Shown here piece by piece: positions 1 through 10,430 of a DNA stretch of 64,000 nucleotides (position 1 is the first letter of the stretch; each line of letters begins with the position of its first letter). Made by a program: the position numbers and the translations under genes. Source of the stretch: Budorcas taxicolor (taxonomy: Eukaryota > Chordata > Mammalia > Artiodactyla > Bovidae); assembly GCF_023091745.1 (NCBI RefSeq), contig NC_068934.1:16322434-16386433 (forward strand), written 5' to 3'. The notes under the pieces are model-generated. The model saw only the letters and a program-made list of their open reading frames with translations. It did not search any database and was not told the DNA's origin.

Positions 1-115
1 GTCCTGAGCACTTTCCTAGGCTCCTAAGAAGTTCATGGTCTTGTAGGGGAAACAGATCAATAAGCGTGTGATGACAGTGAGATGTGAGAATGACCTTCTG
101 CCAACAAAGGCTACC
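1..115 (-). repeat. L2 LINE fragment, possible
   Basis: The wording 'aagttcatggtc...ggggaaacagatc' resembles the antisense 3' region of the old mammalian L2 LINE, where a phrase like 'ggagctcacagtctagtgggggagacagac' recurs. The match is diverged and cut by the window edge, so the call is tentative. Confidence 0.35.
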
Positions 116-159
116 CGAGGTTGTGTAGGACTCAGAACCCAGCACTCAGAGTGGCCCAC

Positions 160-590
160 TGGACCCTGAATGTTGTGGCCTTAGCCCACTCCTCCAACTT
201 CTCCCACCAATCCTTACCCCATCCCCACCCTCTTCTTTCCCTTTCTCCCCTACTCCACGTGCTTTCTTCTGGTTCCCACGCTCCTGTCTGTCTTGGGATC
301 TATGCACACTCTCCTCCTCTGCCAGGAACCCCTCACCCACTCATCATCACATGTTGCTTCCTTCTCATTGTCATCTCAGCTTCAGTGATGTTTTCTCAGA
401 GAGCTCCTGTACCATCCACTGGCCCATGGCCCTCAATTTTCTCCATCCTTGCATCTTTATCATTTCCTTCTTAGGACATTTCAAGTGTGTAATTGTAGAT
501 CACCCCCCTAGGCTGTGAGCTTGATGCAGAGATGGTGCCTGTGTTCACCTCTGCCTACACAATACCCAGTGATGTGGAATGTAGAGAGGA
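160..590 (+). repeat. L2 LINE 3' region
   Basis: Pyrimidine-rich text with 'gctttcttctggttcccacgc', 'ctctgccaggaacccctc' and later 'ggctgtgagcttgatgcagag' follows the order of the sense L2 3' region (the 'tgccaggaatgctcttcc' and 'tgtgagctccatgagggcaggg' blocks). A 117-codon open frame here is a chance product of this composition. Confidence 0.5.
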
Positions 591-820
591 TTCTGCAAAA
601 TATATATTCATTAGGTAAAAATTAGGGACAATGATTACACGGGTGGGCTGAAACTCACCTAATGTTTAAAAGTTCATCTTGGGGAGACTGTCTATAACAC
701 CACTATTTACAGTATTCAAGACATGGAAACAACCTAACTGCCCATCAACAGATAGTGGATAAACAAGATGTGATTATACACCATGTGGAAAGGAATGAGT
801 AATGGAATATTACTCAGATA

Positions 821-994
821 CAGGGCAGGAGCAGAAGGGGACGAAAGAGGATGAGATGGTTGGATGGCATCACCGACTCAATGGACATGCGTTCAGGTAA
901 ACTCCAGGAGTTGGTGATGGACAGGGAGGCCTGGCGTGCTGCAGTCCATGGGGTCACAAAGAGTCAGACACGACTGAGCAACTGAACTGAACTG
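821..994 (+). mobile_element. BovB 3' fragment inserted in L1
   Basis: This is the last ~175 bases of BovB, including 'gatggacagggaggcctgg', 'cacaaagagtcagacacgac' and the terminal ACTGA repeats. It interrupts the L1 between 'tactcagata' and 'aaaaaatgaaataatgcc'. A short GATA (817-820 and 994-997) may be the target-site duplication. Confidence 0.9.
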
Positions 995-1105
995 ATAAAA
1001 AATGAAATAATGCCATTTGTGGCAACGTTGGATCTAGAGATTATTATACCAAGGAAAGTAAGACAGACTAGGAAAGACAAACATCATATGATGTTGTTTA
1101 TACAT

Positions 1106-1313
1106 GGACTTCTGGAGTGGCTCAGTGGTAAAGAAGCCACCTGCCAGTGTAGGAGACATGGTTCCATCTCTAGGTTGGGAAGATCCCCTGGAGAAGGAAA
1201 TGGCAGCCCACTCCAATATTCTTGCCTGGGAAATCCCATGGATAGAGGAGCCTGATAGGTTACAGTCCATGGGGTCACAAGAGTCCAATACAACCTAGCA
1301 ACTAAACAACAGC
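1106..1313 (+). mobile_element. Bov-tA SINE inserted in L1
   Basis: It has the tRNA-like head ('tggctcagtggtaaagaag', with a degenerate B box at 'ggttccatctc'), then the BovA body ('cccctggagaaggaaatgg', 'cactccaatattcttgcctg') and an (AAC)n-type tail. L1 text resumes directly after it. Confidence 0.92.
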
Positions 1314-1460
1314 AAAAAATAATACACATAAGCTTATTTACAAAGCAGAAAGAGACTCACAGACACAAGAAACAAATTTATGGTAACCAAAGGAGAAAGG
1401 AGGAAGAAGGGATAAATTCGGGATTTGGAATTAAAATATACACCCTACTACACGTAAAAT

Positions 1461-1590
1461 CCCTGCAGGAGGAAATGGCAACCCACCCCAGTATTCTTTC
1501 CTGGAGAATCCCATGGACAGAGGAGCCTGGTGGGCTACAGTCCATGGGGTCACAAAGAGTCAGACACAATTGAGTGACTAAATAACAATG
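1461..1590 (+). mobile_element. BovA monomer SINE with clear target duplication
   Basis: The BovA body has no tRNA head ('ggaggaaatggcaacccac' to 'gagtgactaaataacaatg'). An 11-base target duplication, ACACGTAAAAT at 1450-1460 and ACATGTAAAAT at 1591-1601 (10/11 identical), brackets it inside the L1 3' UTR. Confidence 0.92.
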
Positions 1591-1671
1591 ACATGTAAAA
1601 TAGATAAACATGGACCTACTATATAGCATAGAGAACCATACTTAATATCTTGTAATAACATATATATATAT

Positions 1672-2069
1672 AAGCTGAGTGCTGAAGAATTGATGCTTTT
1701 GAACTGTGGTGTTGGAGAAGACTCTAGAGAGTCCCTTGGACTGCAAGGAGATCCAACTAGTCCATTCTGAAGGAGATCAGCCCTGGGATTTCTTTGGAAG
1801 GACTGATGCTAAAGCTGAAACTCCAGTACTTTGGCCACCTCATGCGAAGAGTTGACTCATTGGAAAAGACTCTGATGCTAGGAGGGATTGGAGGCAGGAG
1901 GAAAAGGGGACGATAGAGGATGAGATGGCTGGATGGCATCACCGACTCGGTGGACATGAATTTGAGGGAACTCCTGGAGTTGGTGATGACAGGGAGGCCT
2001 GGCGTGCTGCGATTCATGGGGTCACAAACAGTCGGACACGACTGAGCGACTGAACTGAACTGAACTGAT
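1672..2069 (+). mobile_element. BovB 3' fragment (~400 bp) inserted in L1
   Basis: The sequence from 'agctgagtgctgaagaattg' to the ACTGA tail encodes the C-terminal part of BovB ORF2 (the residues corresponding to IDAFELWCWRRL onward), with frame breaks. It splits the L1 3' UTR just before 'ttcacttagctgtacacc'. Confidence 0.93.
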
Positions 2070-2146
2070 ATTCACTTAGCTGTACACCTAAAACTAACAC
2101 AACATTGTAAATCAACTTTATTTCAATAAAAATTTTTAAAAAAGAA

Positions 2147-2222
2147 ACTCAAGATCACAGAGCTAGGAAGAGAGAGACCTAGTCAGACAGCATGACATCA
2201 AAGTCCACGCTTTGAAATAGTG
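2147..2222 (-). repeat. MIR SINE fragment
   Basis: 'aagatcacagagctaggaag' followed by 'gacctagtcagacag' and 'caaagtccacgc' is the antisense 5' half of MIR ('aaggtcacacagctagtaag...'). Confidence 0.6.
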
Positions 2223-2249
2223 CATCCACTGCCTGTATGAGGCAGAGAA

Positions 2250-2465
2250 GCCTGTGGAGTCTGAACTTATACACGAGTTCAAATCCCTACACCAGCTCTT
2301 ACTAATTGTGTGACCTTGGGCAAAACTGTTAATCATCCTGAGCCTCTGTTTCTCATTTAAGAGATAGCAAGGCAACGATGTCTACCTTGCAGGGGGTTAT
2401 GGCGTTTAAGGCAGCACATGCAGTGGGTAGATGCCAGCCTTGTAGCTGATACTCACTATAAGATA
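2250..2465 (+). repeat. MIR SINE
   Basis: The MIR core reads in order: 'gagttcaaatccctacacc', 'ttactaattgtgtgacc', 'ttgggcaaaactgttaatc', 'gagcctctgtttctcattta', then 'gtctaccttgcaggggg'. It lies head to head with the antisense MIR at 2147-2222. Confidence 0.8.
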
Positions 2466-3205
2466 ACTAACGTGACAACACACAGTCAATCTAAAATCCA
2501 CTCCTGGGTCCTGACGCAGTTGAGATTTTACAAGCCTTGATGGCTTGTAATTGAGAAATATGCATCTGTGACAGGTAATCAATATGCTCATTTGGCAGCC
2601 AGGTTCCAGATGAAATAAAGCTAAACGATGATGCAATTAGAATATACAAACAAATCCCCCGAAGAAGCCAAACAGACATGACTGCCTTCTCCATCCTAAT
2701 CATGTCCTCGTGTTCAGAATGCATCTGGAAAGCAGTTTTTTCTCGATGAATCTGGATCCGGCTGCCTGAAGAAGGTTTCTTTCACTCGTTGACTGCTTCC
2801 TCTATGTGCTCTCTTCTTGGAGCTCCATGTCCCCCTGCCCAAGGGTAGGCAGCACAGAGGTCTGACTCCCTGAGTGTGAAGGACGTGCGGTACACCTCAC
2901 TGACAACCAGCCTCCCCTGAGATGCACTCCGTCGCTTCTTTTCTCCTTGTCAGACAGAATGACAATGGCTGGCAGTTTTCATGGGGAGACAGTGCAGGAG
3001 GCAGGGTCCCAGCAGTCTCTGGCTAATCTTTCTAAAGCAAGTCTTGCTCTTCTCCTTTGCTGGAGTCTGTGAATTCCTAAACGACAAGGCTGTGTTCACG
3101 GTCACCCTAACCCTAACCTTCTCTACTTGCTCGTCGATATTCATAACTGCAGCTTATGAACTTGACGGTGCAACCTAACTACCACATGCCAATGAGCATA
3201 AATCA
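2466..3205. other. Unassigned, apparently unique sequence
   Basis: No gene or repeat is recognised. Open frames of up to 77 codons overlap on the minus strand with no recognisable domain. Two CCCTAA units occur at about 3103-3114, too few to be a telomere relic. Confidence 0.5.
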
Positions 3206-3402
3206 TGACATCAGTGTCCGACTCTTTGTGAGCCCAGGAACTGCAGCCTGCCAGGCTCCTCTGTCCATGGAATTCTCTAGGCCAGAATACTGGAGTGGGT
3301 AGCCATTCTCTTCTCCAGAGGATCTTCCCAACTCAGGGATCAAACCCAGGTCTCCCACATTGCAGGCAGATTCTTTACTGTCTGAACCACCAGGAAGACC
3401 CA
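3206..3402 (-). mobile_element. Bov-tA SINE
   Basis: Antisense BovA body ('cagtgtccgactctttgtg', 'gccagaatactggagtggg') followed by the antisense tRNA-like head, including 'gggatcaaacccaggtctcc' (reverse of the B box GGTTTGATCCC) and ending 'gaaccaccaggaag'. Confidence 0.93.
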
Positions 3403-3414
3403 GCTAGCTCTTTA

Positions 3415-3636
3415 GTCACTCTTGATTCAAGAGATCCGCTGCTTATTAGCTCTACGTCTTGGGCAAGTAATGTTAGTTTGTGCCTCAATTTCCTTGTTTA
3501 TTGAAGGAAGGTGATGATTTTACCTGGCATTTGGTTTGATGAGAAAGATGAAGTAAGATAATACATGTAAAGTTCCCACATCATGCTGGCACTTAATACA
3601 CTCACAGTGCATATTGGCTATGATTATTACTGCCAC
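3415..3636 (+). repeat. MIR SINE
   Basis: 'gctgcttattagctctacg', 'ttgggcaagtaatg', 'tgcctcaatttccttg', 'gataatacatgtaaag' and 'gctatgattattac' follow the sense MIR consensus from core to 3' end. Confidence 0.85.
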
Positions 3637-3651
3637 CCTAAGTTTTGAGTC

Positions 3652-3927
3652 CGGAGAAGGCAAAGGCACCCCACTCCAGTACTCTTGCCTGGAAAATCCC
3701 ATGGATGGAGGAGCCTGGTAGGTTGCAGTCCATGGGGTCGCTAAGAGTTGGACATGACTGAGCGATGACTTCACTTTCCCTTTTCACTTTCATGCACTGG
3801 AGAAGGAAATGGCAACTCACTCCAGTGTTCTTGCCTGGAGAATCCCAGGGACGGTGGAGCCTGATGGGCTGCCGTGTATGGGATTGCACAGAGTCAGACA
3901 CGACTGAAGCAACTTAGCAACAGCAGC
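3652..3927 (+). mobile_element. Bov-A2 SINE (dimer) with 12-bp target duplication
   Basis: Two BovA units are joined by 'tcactttcatgcactgg' and end in a short CAG-type tail. A perfect 12-base duplication, AAGTTTTGAGTC, flanks it at 3640-3651 and 3928-3939. Confidence 0.95.
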
Positions 3928-4004
3928 AAGTTTTGAGTCACATCTTAGAAATAAGGCTAATTTGGGTGAGTACTTGGTCTGGACAATACTTTCTTGGACA
4001 TTGC

Positions 4005-4145
4005 AAAGAACATGGGCTTTAGACAGATGAACTTGGCTTCAAATTTTAACTCTTCCATTTCTGTGTGGCCATAGGTAAGTTCCCTATCCTCTTTGAGCTT
4101 CCATATTTTTATTTTTAAGCTCTGCGAAGAGTGTATGTAAATAGA
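4005..4145 (+). repeat. MIR SINE
   Basis: 'aagaacatgggctttagacag', 'cttcaaattttaactc', 'ctgtgtggccataggtaag' and 'cctctttgagcttcc' match MIR from its 5' part through the core. Confidence 0.75.
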
Positions 4146-4279
4146 AACATCTCCCCCTAAACTTATGTTAGAATTCATAATAGTTACATATTTATGAAGA
4201 TTCTTGACCAGCCTGCTCTAAGACTGCTTCCAAGGAGCCAGTGAAAGGACCAGTAAACAGGAAAAGTTCTTCCGGTATC

Positions 4280-4400
4280 ATCTTGTCTAATGCATTCATT
4301 TTGCAGAGAAAACAGACTCCAAGGTCCAAGGAAGTTAATTGACTCATCCAAGTGACATGGCTAGTAAAAGTCTGACCCCAGACAGATAACTCAGTTTACT
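4280..4400 (-). repeat. MIR SINE fragment
   Basis: 'cattttgcagagaaaacag', 'ggaagttaattgactcatcc' and 'gacatggctagtaaaagtctg' follow antisense MIR order. Confidence 0.6.
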
Positions 4401-4487
4401 TATAGTGATTAATATTCTGTCCCAGTTGGTCAGAGCAAAACAGAGGAACAAAATAAGCAAAAGAGTGAATTCAGATCAAAAATAAAG

Positions 4488-4556
4488 GCTGAAGGAAACA
4501 AGAGAAGAGGAGAGAAGGTAAAGGAAGGAAAGTGAGGGGAAGGGAAGAGAGAGAAA
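4488..4556. repeat. Purine-rich low-complexity tract
   Basis: Nearly pure A/G sequence ('gaaggaaacaagagaagagg' and similar) on the + strand. Confidence 0.8.
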
Positions 4557-4659
4557 AATCAAGTGTGCGACATCACTTGGAGCGTATGCCAGTCCTGTGA
4601 TGCAGAGCAGGAGGCCAAGCCAGTGTGAAGGGGTGGTGAAGGTGGCGAGTCTGAGGTGA

Positions 4660-4862
4660 GATCCCACGGACTCAAATGCCAGCTCTACAACCTAGGAGCT
4701 GTGCAGTCTGAACAGAGGGGCTTAACACTTCCACACTTCAGTTTTCTAACAGCACCTTCTCTGTGGTTGTTGTGAGGACCAAATAAATCATTGACATACA
4801 GTCATTAGGACAGAGCCTAGAGCATAAGGAGCATTCAATCCATTGAGCTGTTCTGATTAGTA
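4660..4862 (+). repeat. MIR SINE
   Basis: 'gactcaaatgccagctctac', 'cacttcagttttctaacag', 'gtggttgttgtgaggacc' and 'aaggagcattcaatcc' follow the full MIR order in sense orientation. Confidence 0.82.
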
Positions 4863-5029
4863 AATGTGAAGTTGACGTCATCTCCTTTTTGCTCACTTTT
4901 AATCTGAAGTCATTCAGTTTTGTTTCCAATTAAATAACATGAAGCAAACACTGATAAGGTGTTGGAAGTAAGTATAAGAGAAGCAAAAGGCTGCGGGAGA
5001 GGGGACTGTAATGGAAAGGAGCTCTAGTG

Positions 5030-5190
5030 TATAGGCAGTGTTTGCTGCGTGCAAGGCAATGTGTGGCCGCTTTGCACATCTACTTCATCCTCATCACAGG
5101 CCTATGGGGCAGGTATTATCACCTTCATTTTACAGATGAAAAAAATGAAACTCCAAGTCATTAAATCATTTGGCCAAGGCGTTTCTGACA
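5030..5190 (-). repeat. MIR SINE
   Basis: 'cttcatcctcatcacaggcc', 'tatggggcaggtattatcacc' and 'cattttacagatgaaaaaaat' follow the antisense 3' half of MIR. Confidence 0.8.
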
Positions 5191-5500
5191 TAGAAAAATT
5201 CTTTCCTCTCTTTTCCAAGATACAGTGATTGCCTGCCAGGGATTCATAGAATGTCTGTTTCTAAAAGAACCAGCCTATATTCCAAAATACCTTTAGAAGA
5301 AAGATCAAAGAAAACACCTATTACTGGTTTACTTAGCTTTTAGGCAAACTACCACTGTTAGTTGTTTTGACCATTCCCGTGAAGAACTTTCTTGCATTTC
5401 CCATTAATTTACTTCTTTCTATAAACTGTGAATTACTAGCTTTAAAAGTAGGCAGTCTCTGAGTTTACATATTTTTCTTTTCCTTTTTTTTTTTCCCTAG

Positions 5501-5572
5501 GATAAACACTATTGCTGCTCACAAGAAAATTTGAATCATAATGTTCTTGGACACTGACGGGAATGTCTAAAG
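5501..5572 (+). other. Exon-like segment, noncoding if real
   Basis: A long polypyrimidine run ending TTTTCCCTAG (5491-5500) is followed by 72 bases and then AAG|GTAAAA (GT at 5573), so both splice consensuses are good. All three forward frames contain a stop (TGA, TGA, TAA), and an ATG at 5541 opens only nine codons. If used, it would be an untranslated or lncRNA exon. Chance occurrence is quite possible. Confidence 0.2.
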
Positions 5573-6225
5573 GTAAAAAATCATATATATATATGATTAA
5601 ATTTTCTTATACTTACTCCAAGTTTGTGTTTGAAGCAGTCTTTTGGTGGTTGGAGGGAGGTGGAGAGCAATAACTGTTGTATATTGTTCTGTTCTGTTTT
5701 GTCTTGAGCAAAATCTTGTGGATTAGAAATGGCATTCTCAACAGACATTTTTTCAGTAAGGTGCATCACAGTGGGTACAGGTGACTCATATTAAATGTGC
5801 AGATTTCTTTAGCTTGAATATGTTGATTTTCTTCCTTGTGAGCATTGTTTTTAATCTGTGGAAACAGCCAAAGGAGAAGCCTTTATTTGCAATGCATAGT
5901 GAATTTCTGACACTTAGAAAATTCTTATAAATCAGAGTTCCTCTGTTTAAGTTAACTGAAAGAGTTATCATTAAACATAGGATGGGCTATCTTTAAGTGA
6001 ACTTATGTAAATTGTTTGGTATATGGAAGGAAAAACTTCTCCTCTACCCTCTTAGGTATAGTGCTTGGGACCTGCAATTTAAATTGACAGAAAAAAAACA
6101 GACTAACAGGAGAAAAATTTGGTGTACATATTCACTCAGTATACACATGGATAATTAATTCTAAGAAGTGATATTATTTGGGGCTTCTATACTCAACTTC
6201 ATAGGAAAGGCTCCTATGGGAAGAC

Positions 6226-6278
6226 CAAATAGGTTTCTTTAAGAAAAACAAATGAGTTCTTTTAGGAGAACAAATAGA
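6226..6278. repeat. Short 22-23 bp tandem array
   Basis: The units starting CAAATAGGTTTCTTT (6226), CAAATGAGTTCTTTT (6249) and CAAATAGA (6271) are related, giving about 2.3 diverged copies. Confidence 0.55.
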
Positions 6279-8933
6279 GGATAAGAAAGTTTGTGATAAT
6301 GTTTGCCTGTATAGGTGTGAGTGGTCTTTCCATCTTCTTTTAGGTCATAGAACTCCCCAGGAGAGATTTATGGTAGGTTTACTCTTGGCCTCTCTCCTGG
6401 AAGCAGACATACCCTGAAGAGGGAATTGATGGAAGTCCTCATTTTCAGACATTTTGCTTTATTCTGATTTTCCCCTTTTTCTGTTAGGTAAGGAAAGCTC
6501 TAAGAAGGCTTTTTTTCTGAATCTTTTAAATCTCAAATGTCTTCAGCTTAAAATAATATCTATACCAACTTTGGTGTTCCTAGTGGGTCCCCTTACAATT
6601 TATCAGAAGATATTCCTTTGTTGGTCTTTTATTCTGTTAACCTTTTATAGTCTGTGACCTTTTTGGTTTAGGATGGTCAGTATTTTTTACAATATATTTG
6701 AAAATACAATATCCTATTGTAACAAGAGCTCATGAAGATTACTGGGTGTTCTCTGATTTTTCATATTTCAGCTTTTGATTTAGACTACAACTTACATCTA
6801 AGAAAGACAATTCTAAATGAGACTTTGTTGTATGTCCCTATGATGGTGACACTCTTTCAGGTTACAAAGGAGAGAGAAATACTGAAGTTACATGAGCAGA
6901 TGGGGAATTATTTTAAAAACACCTTGAAAAATAATGCAAAAGAGGAAACCATCTGAACAATAGCATAGTCAGACTTCATGAAAAATGAGAACATTCAGCA
7001 TATAATTGTGATCCAAAATTATAGCCAGACCACTTCATCTTGTCAAATCTTTATAACCACTGGGAACTAACTTGGACTGTAACAAGTCCTCTATACTTGT
7101 TATGGAGAGGAGTCTCGCCCTCCACTCCCATTCCTCCAGCGGCCTCTGCTGCTGTCAGTTTTGCAGCTTCTGTGCCATGCTGAAGTGCACCGTGCACCCA
7201 ACTATGGATCGCTGATTCCCCTTGCATTGCAGTGTCTTCTAGGGATAACACATTGGCAGAATTCCCTTGGTTTATATGTGAGGATCTGACTGAAACCTAT
7301 GTGTACCAGTCCAGTAGAAAGTCTTCCATTGAATAGGAAAACACAAACTCAGGCCTTGAAGAATAAAGGCAAGCTACCACTTTATACCATAAGGAGCAAC
7401 ATAAGAGACGAATTAAGAAAAAGGAGGGCTATTCATGAAGGAACAAAAAGGAGATGCTTAAGAAGAGAAAGTTCCAGGGAGTGTGCAATGTAGGCAACCT
7501 CGTGCTTTCTGTAGGATTAACTTCAAGAAGAGACCCTGGCATTCTTTGGGGGAGCATGGAAGGAACAATGAGATGTCCTTTTCTACAAATCAGAGGTCCA
7601 TTGTCTGTGAGTAGCCATGTAGACAACTTCACTTAGACCAATGAGTCTTCCAAAGGATCAGAGAATGGCCCACAATAAGAGACTTGAAGGGGAAACACAA
7701 GACAGAGAACGAGTCAGAACTTGATGAAGATTACCCTGCTCCCATCTCCTCTGCCTCTACCCCACCTTCGAAGGCCATGGAGCATTCTAAGAGGGCAAAT
7801 ACTGCTGTTATTCTTCTTTTTCTAAAGTATTCCTCTGTAAAAATTGAATAATACCGGACTTTTTTTGCGTAAAAAATAAATTAGTGCAGATATAATTTTC
7901 TCATTTCAAAACTTTACCCTCCCCCTCTTTCTCTTGAAACTTTGGGACCTGCTCTTATTCAGCCTTTCCTGTGCACCTGCCAGTGACCAAATTAATGAAA
8001 ATTTGCAAATGATGTCAGTGGAAAGACTCAGAAATAGGTGAACATGCTTAGGTCATGATGTATTTTTTTAAATAGATTTGTTTTAACTTGCTCTGGTTTT
8101 TTTGTTGCATTTATACACTGCAATCTAGTCATATTTTCTGCTCATAAAGCCATACCTGGTTCAGACGCTGGGGTTAACTGTGTCTCTGCATTGGGGCTGT
8201 GCAGCAATCATGGTATTCTATGATCTCCAGGTGTTCTGCACCTGGACGATGTATAGACCCACTGACCAGGGTCATAGTTTCCATGTGTGACTCCCACTTG
8301 TGGATACAATATTTGTTATTGTTGATTGTGTTTTCTAGAACATCTTTCTATAGCACTTTATTCAGAGTTCTCACATGTCAAGGGTTATATTTGCCTAGGT
8401 TTATCAGATAGGGAGCTGAAGCTTGTGAGGTGATGGCCAATAGGCAGCCAAACCCACTGAGACAAGGCATGAACTCAAGGTAATGCCACCTCGATGAGTT
8501 GGCAAGAATGCTCAGGAGGTGACTATCCTTTACAAGGAAACTGTCCCCAGCCAGAGGGCAAATGAATAACCTGATATTTCTCTTACAAATCAGAGGCTGA
8601 AAACACTTTGCAACCAGTTGACTAGGTCTAGAAAAGAAACCAGAGAGTTAGTCAGAGCCATTTATTAAGCACCCGCCATGTGCCTTAAGAATTAAGGCAG
8701 CTGAGCAGTCTCTAGGCTGATCTTTTGAATCAGAAAAAGCCAGTTTATGGGAGAAAGACCCCAAGATGCCCAAGATGTGATTTATGTCCAGAAGCCCCCA
8801 AATGAATAGACTTGGATCAGAGTTCTCCACCACAGATATCTGGATGGTGAAACCTGTGTCTGATTTCATGGAACCAGAATGTCTAGAAGGTTAATGCTGG
8901 AAATCAGATCTCCCAAAGGCAGAACAGAGAGAG

Positions 8934-8979
8934 GGATGTTATCTTGGTAATCAAACTGTGGAGCTCCAAGATAACATCC
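8934..8979. repeat. Perfect 14-bp inverted repeat (hairpin)
   Basis: GGATGTTATCTTGG (8934-8947) and its exact reverse complement CCAAGATAACATCC (8966-8979) are separated by 18 bases. It is not part of any repeat family I recognise. Confidence 0.9.
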
Positions 8980-9093
8980 TTGAGAGATAGTCAGGCATTC
9001 AACAATATAAACCAAATAAGACCCTAAGTCTAAAGGGACAGACTGACCTTTAGAAGCAGAAAGACGAGGCAGAGCCCAGGGTCAGAAATAGAA

Positions 9094-9274
9094 TGTCTAA
9101 CATTTATGAGAACTTACCATTTAAGTACAATGCACTGATCGATACTTACAAGTTAACTCATTTAAATGAGAATGATACTAACAAGGATCCCCATCCTGCA
9201 TCTGAGAAAACAGGCACAGAGTGCTCAAGTCACTTTCCCAAGGTCACACAGCTAGAAAGCTGTGAAGGTGGGAG
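9094..9274 (-). repeat. MIR SINE
   Basis: 'aagttaactcatttaaatg', 'aaggatccccatcctgcatc', 'tgagaaaacaggcacagag' and 'cccaaggtcacacagctag' are antisense MIR. A BovB lies immediately to its right. Confidence 0.85.
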
Positions 9275-9276
9275 TC

Positions 9277-10430
9277 CAGTTCAGTTCAGTTCAGTTCAGT
9301 CGCTCAGTCGTGTCCAACTCTTTGCGACCCCATAAATCGCAGGCCTCCCTGTCCATCACCAACTCCTGGAGTTAACTCAGACTCGTGTCCATTGAGTCAG
9401 TGATGCCATCCAGCCATCTCATCCTCAGTCATCCCCTTCTCCTCCTGCCCCCAATCCCTCCCAGCATCAGAGTCTTTTCCAATGAGTCGACTCTTCACAT
9501 GAGGTGGCCAGAGTATTGGAGTTTCAGCTTTAGCATCATTCCTTCCAAAGAAATCCCAGGGTTGATCTCCTTCAGAATGGACTGGTTGGATCTCCTTGCA
9601 GTCCAAGGGACTCTCAAGAGTCTTCTCCAACACCACAGTTCAAAAGCATCAATTCTTCGGTGCTCAGCCTTCTTCACAGTCCAAATTTCACATCCATACA
9701 TGACCACAGGAAAAACCATAGCCTTGACTAGAGAGACCTTTGTTGGCAAAGAAATGTCTCTACTTTTTAATATGCTATCTAGGTTGGTCATAACTTTTCT
9801 TCCAAGGAGTAAGCATCTTTTAATTTCATGGCTGCAGTCACCATCTGCAGTGAATTTGGAGCCCCCCAAAATAAACTCTGATGCTGTTTCCACTGTTTCT
9901 CCATCTATTTCCCATGAAGTGATGGGACCAGATGCCATGATCTTTGTTTTCTGAATGTTGAGCTTTAAGCCAACTTTTTCACTCTCCTCTTTCACTTTCA
10001 TCAAGAGGCTTTTTAGTTCCTCTTCACTTTCTGCCATAAGGGTGGTGTCATCTGCATATCTGAGATTATTGATATTTCTCCCAGCAATCTTGATTTCAGC
10101 TTGTGCTTCTTCCAGTCCAGCGTTTCTCATGATGTACTCTGCATATAAGTTAAATAAGCAGGGTGACAATATACAGCCTTGACGTACTCCTTTTCCTATT
10201 TGGAACCAGTCTGTTGTTCCATGTCCAGTTCTAACTGTTGCTTCCTAACCTGCATATAGGTTTTTCAAGAGGCAGGTCAGGTGGTCTGGCATTCCCATCT
10301 CTTTCAGAATTTTCCACAGTTTATTGTGATCCACACAGTCAAAGGCTTTGGCATAGTCAATAAAGCAGAAATAGATGTTTTTCTGGAACTCTCTTGCTTT
10401 TTCCATGATCCAGCAGATGTTGGCAATTTG
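9277..10430 (-). mobile_element. BovB LINE, 5'-truncated, ~1.15 kb
   Basis: On the minus strand this is the 3' part of BovB: reverse transcriptase from the 'ANICWIMEKAREFQKN' region through motif A (FIDYAKAFDCVDHNKL), motif C (YADD, 10047-10058), the C-terminal domain and the TTCAG/ACTGA tail at 9277. It is dead: a TAG at 10242-10244 follows 'LYAG' (CAG to TAG), and a TGA follows 'SGHLM' (CGA to TGA) near 9494. The upstream part of ORF2, including the endonuclease, is absent. No clear target duplication was seen. Confidence 0.95.

Larger units (their letters stand above)
697..2146 (+). mobile_element. L1 3' end, broken by four insertions
   Basis: The pieces 697-820, 995-1105, 1314-1460, 1591-1671 and 2070-2146 read in order as the end of L1 ORF2 and its 3' UTR. 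Landmarks are 'catggaaacaacctaactg', 'tggaatattactcag', 'gaaataatgccatttg', 'acaaatttatggtaacc', 'gacctactatatagca' and the terminal 'acacaacattgtaaatcaac' followed by an A-rich end. Each gap is filled by a BovB or BovB-derived SINE in the same orientation, so this is one old 5'-truncated L1 later hit four times. Confidence 0.85.
5191..9093. other. Long mostly unassigned stretch, no recognised gene
   Basis: No coding gene is supported; every open frame is below 80 codons and none resembles a known family. Contents noted separately are an exon-like segment at 5501-5572, a short tandem array near 6226 and a hairpin at 8934. The part from about 6040 to 6660 ('gggacctgcaatttaaattg', 'aacaggagaaaaatttgg', 'cataggaaaggctcctatgg') has the feel of an old dispersed repeat, possibly LTR-derived, but I cannot name it. 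Confidence 0.5.

Noticed and set aside
3103..3116. Telomere-like CCCTAACCCTAA
   Set aside because: Only two units; an interstitial telomeric relic would need more copies.
9385..9954. 189-codon forward frame
   Set aside because: It is the opposite-strand shadow of the antisense BovB reverse transcriptase; the same applies to the long forward frames at 54359 and 21706 and the minus-strand frame at 46251.
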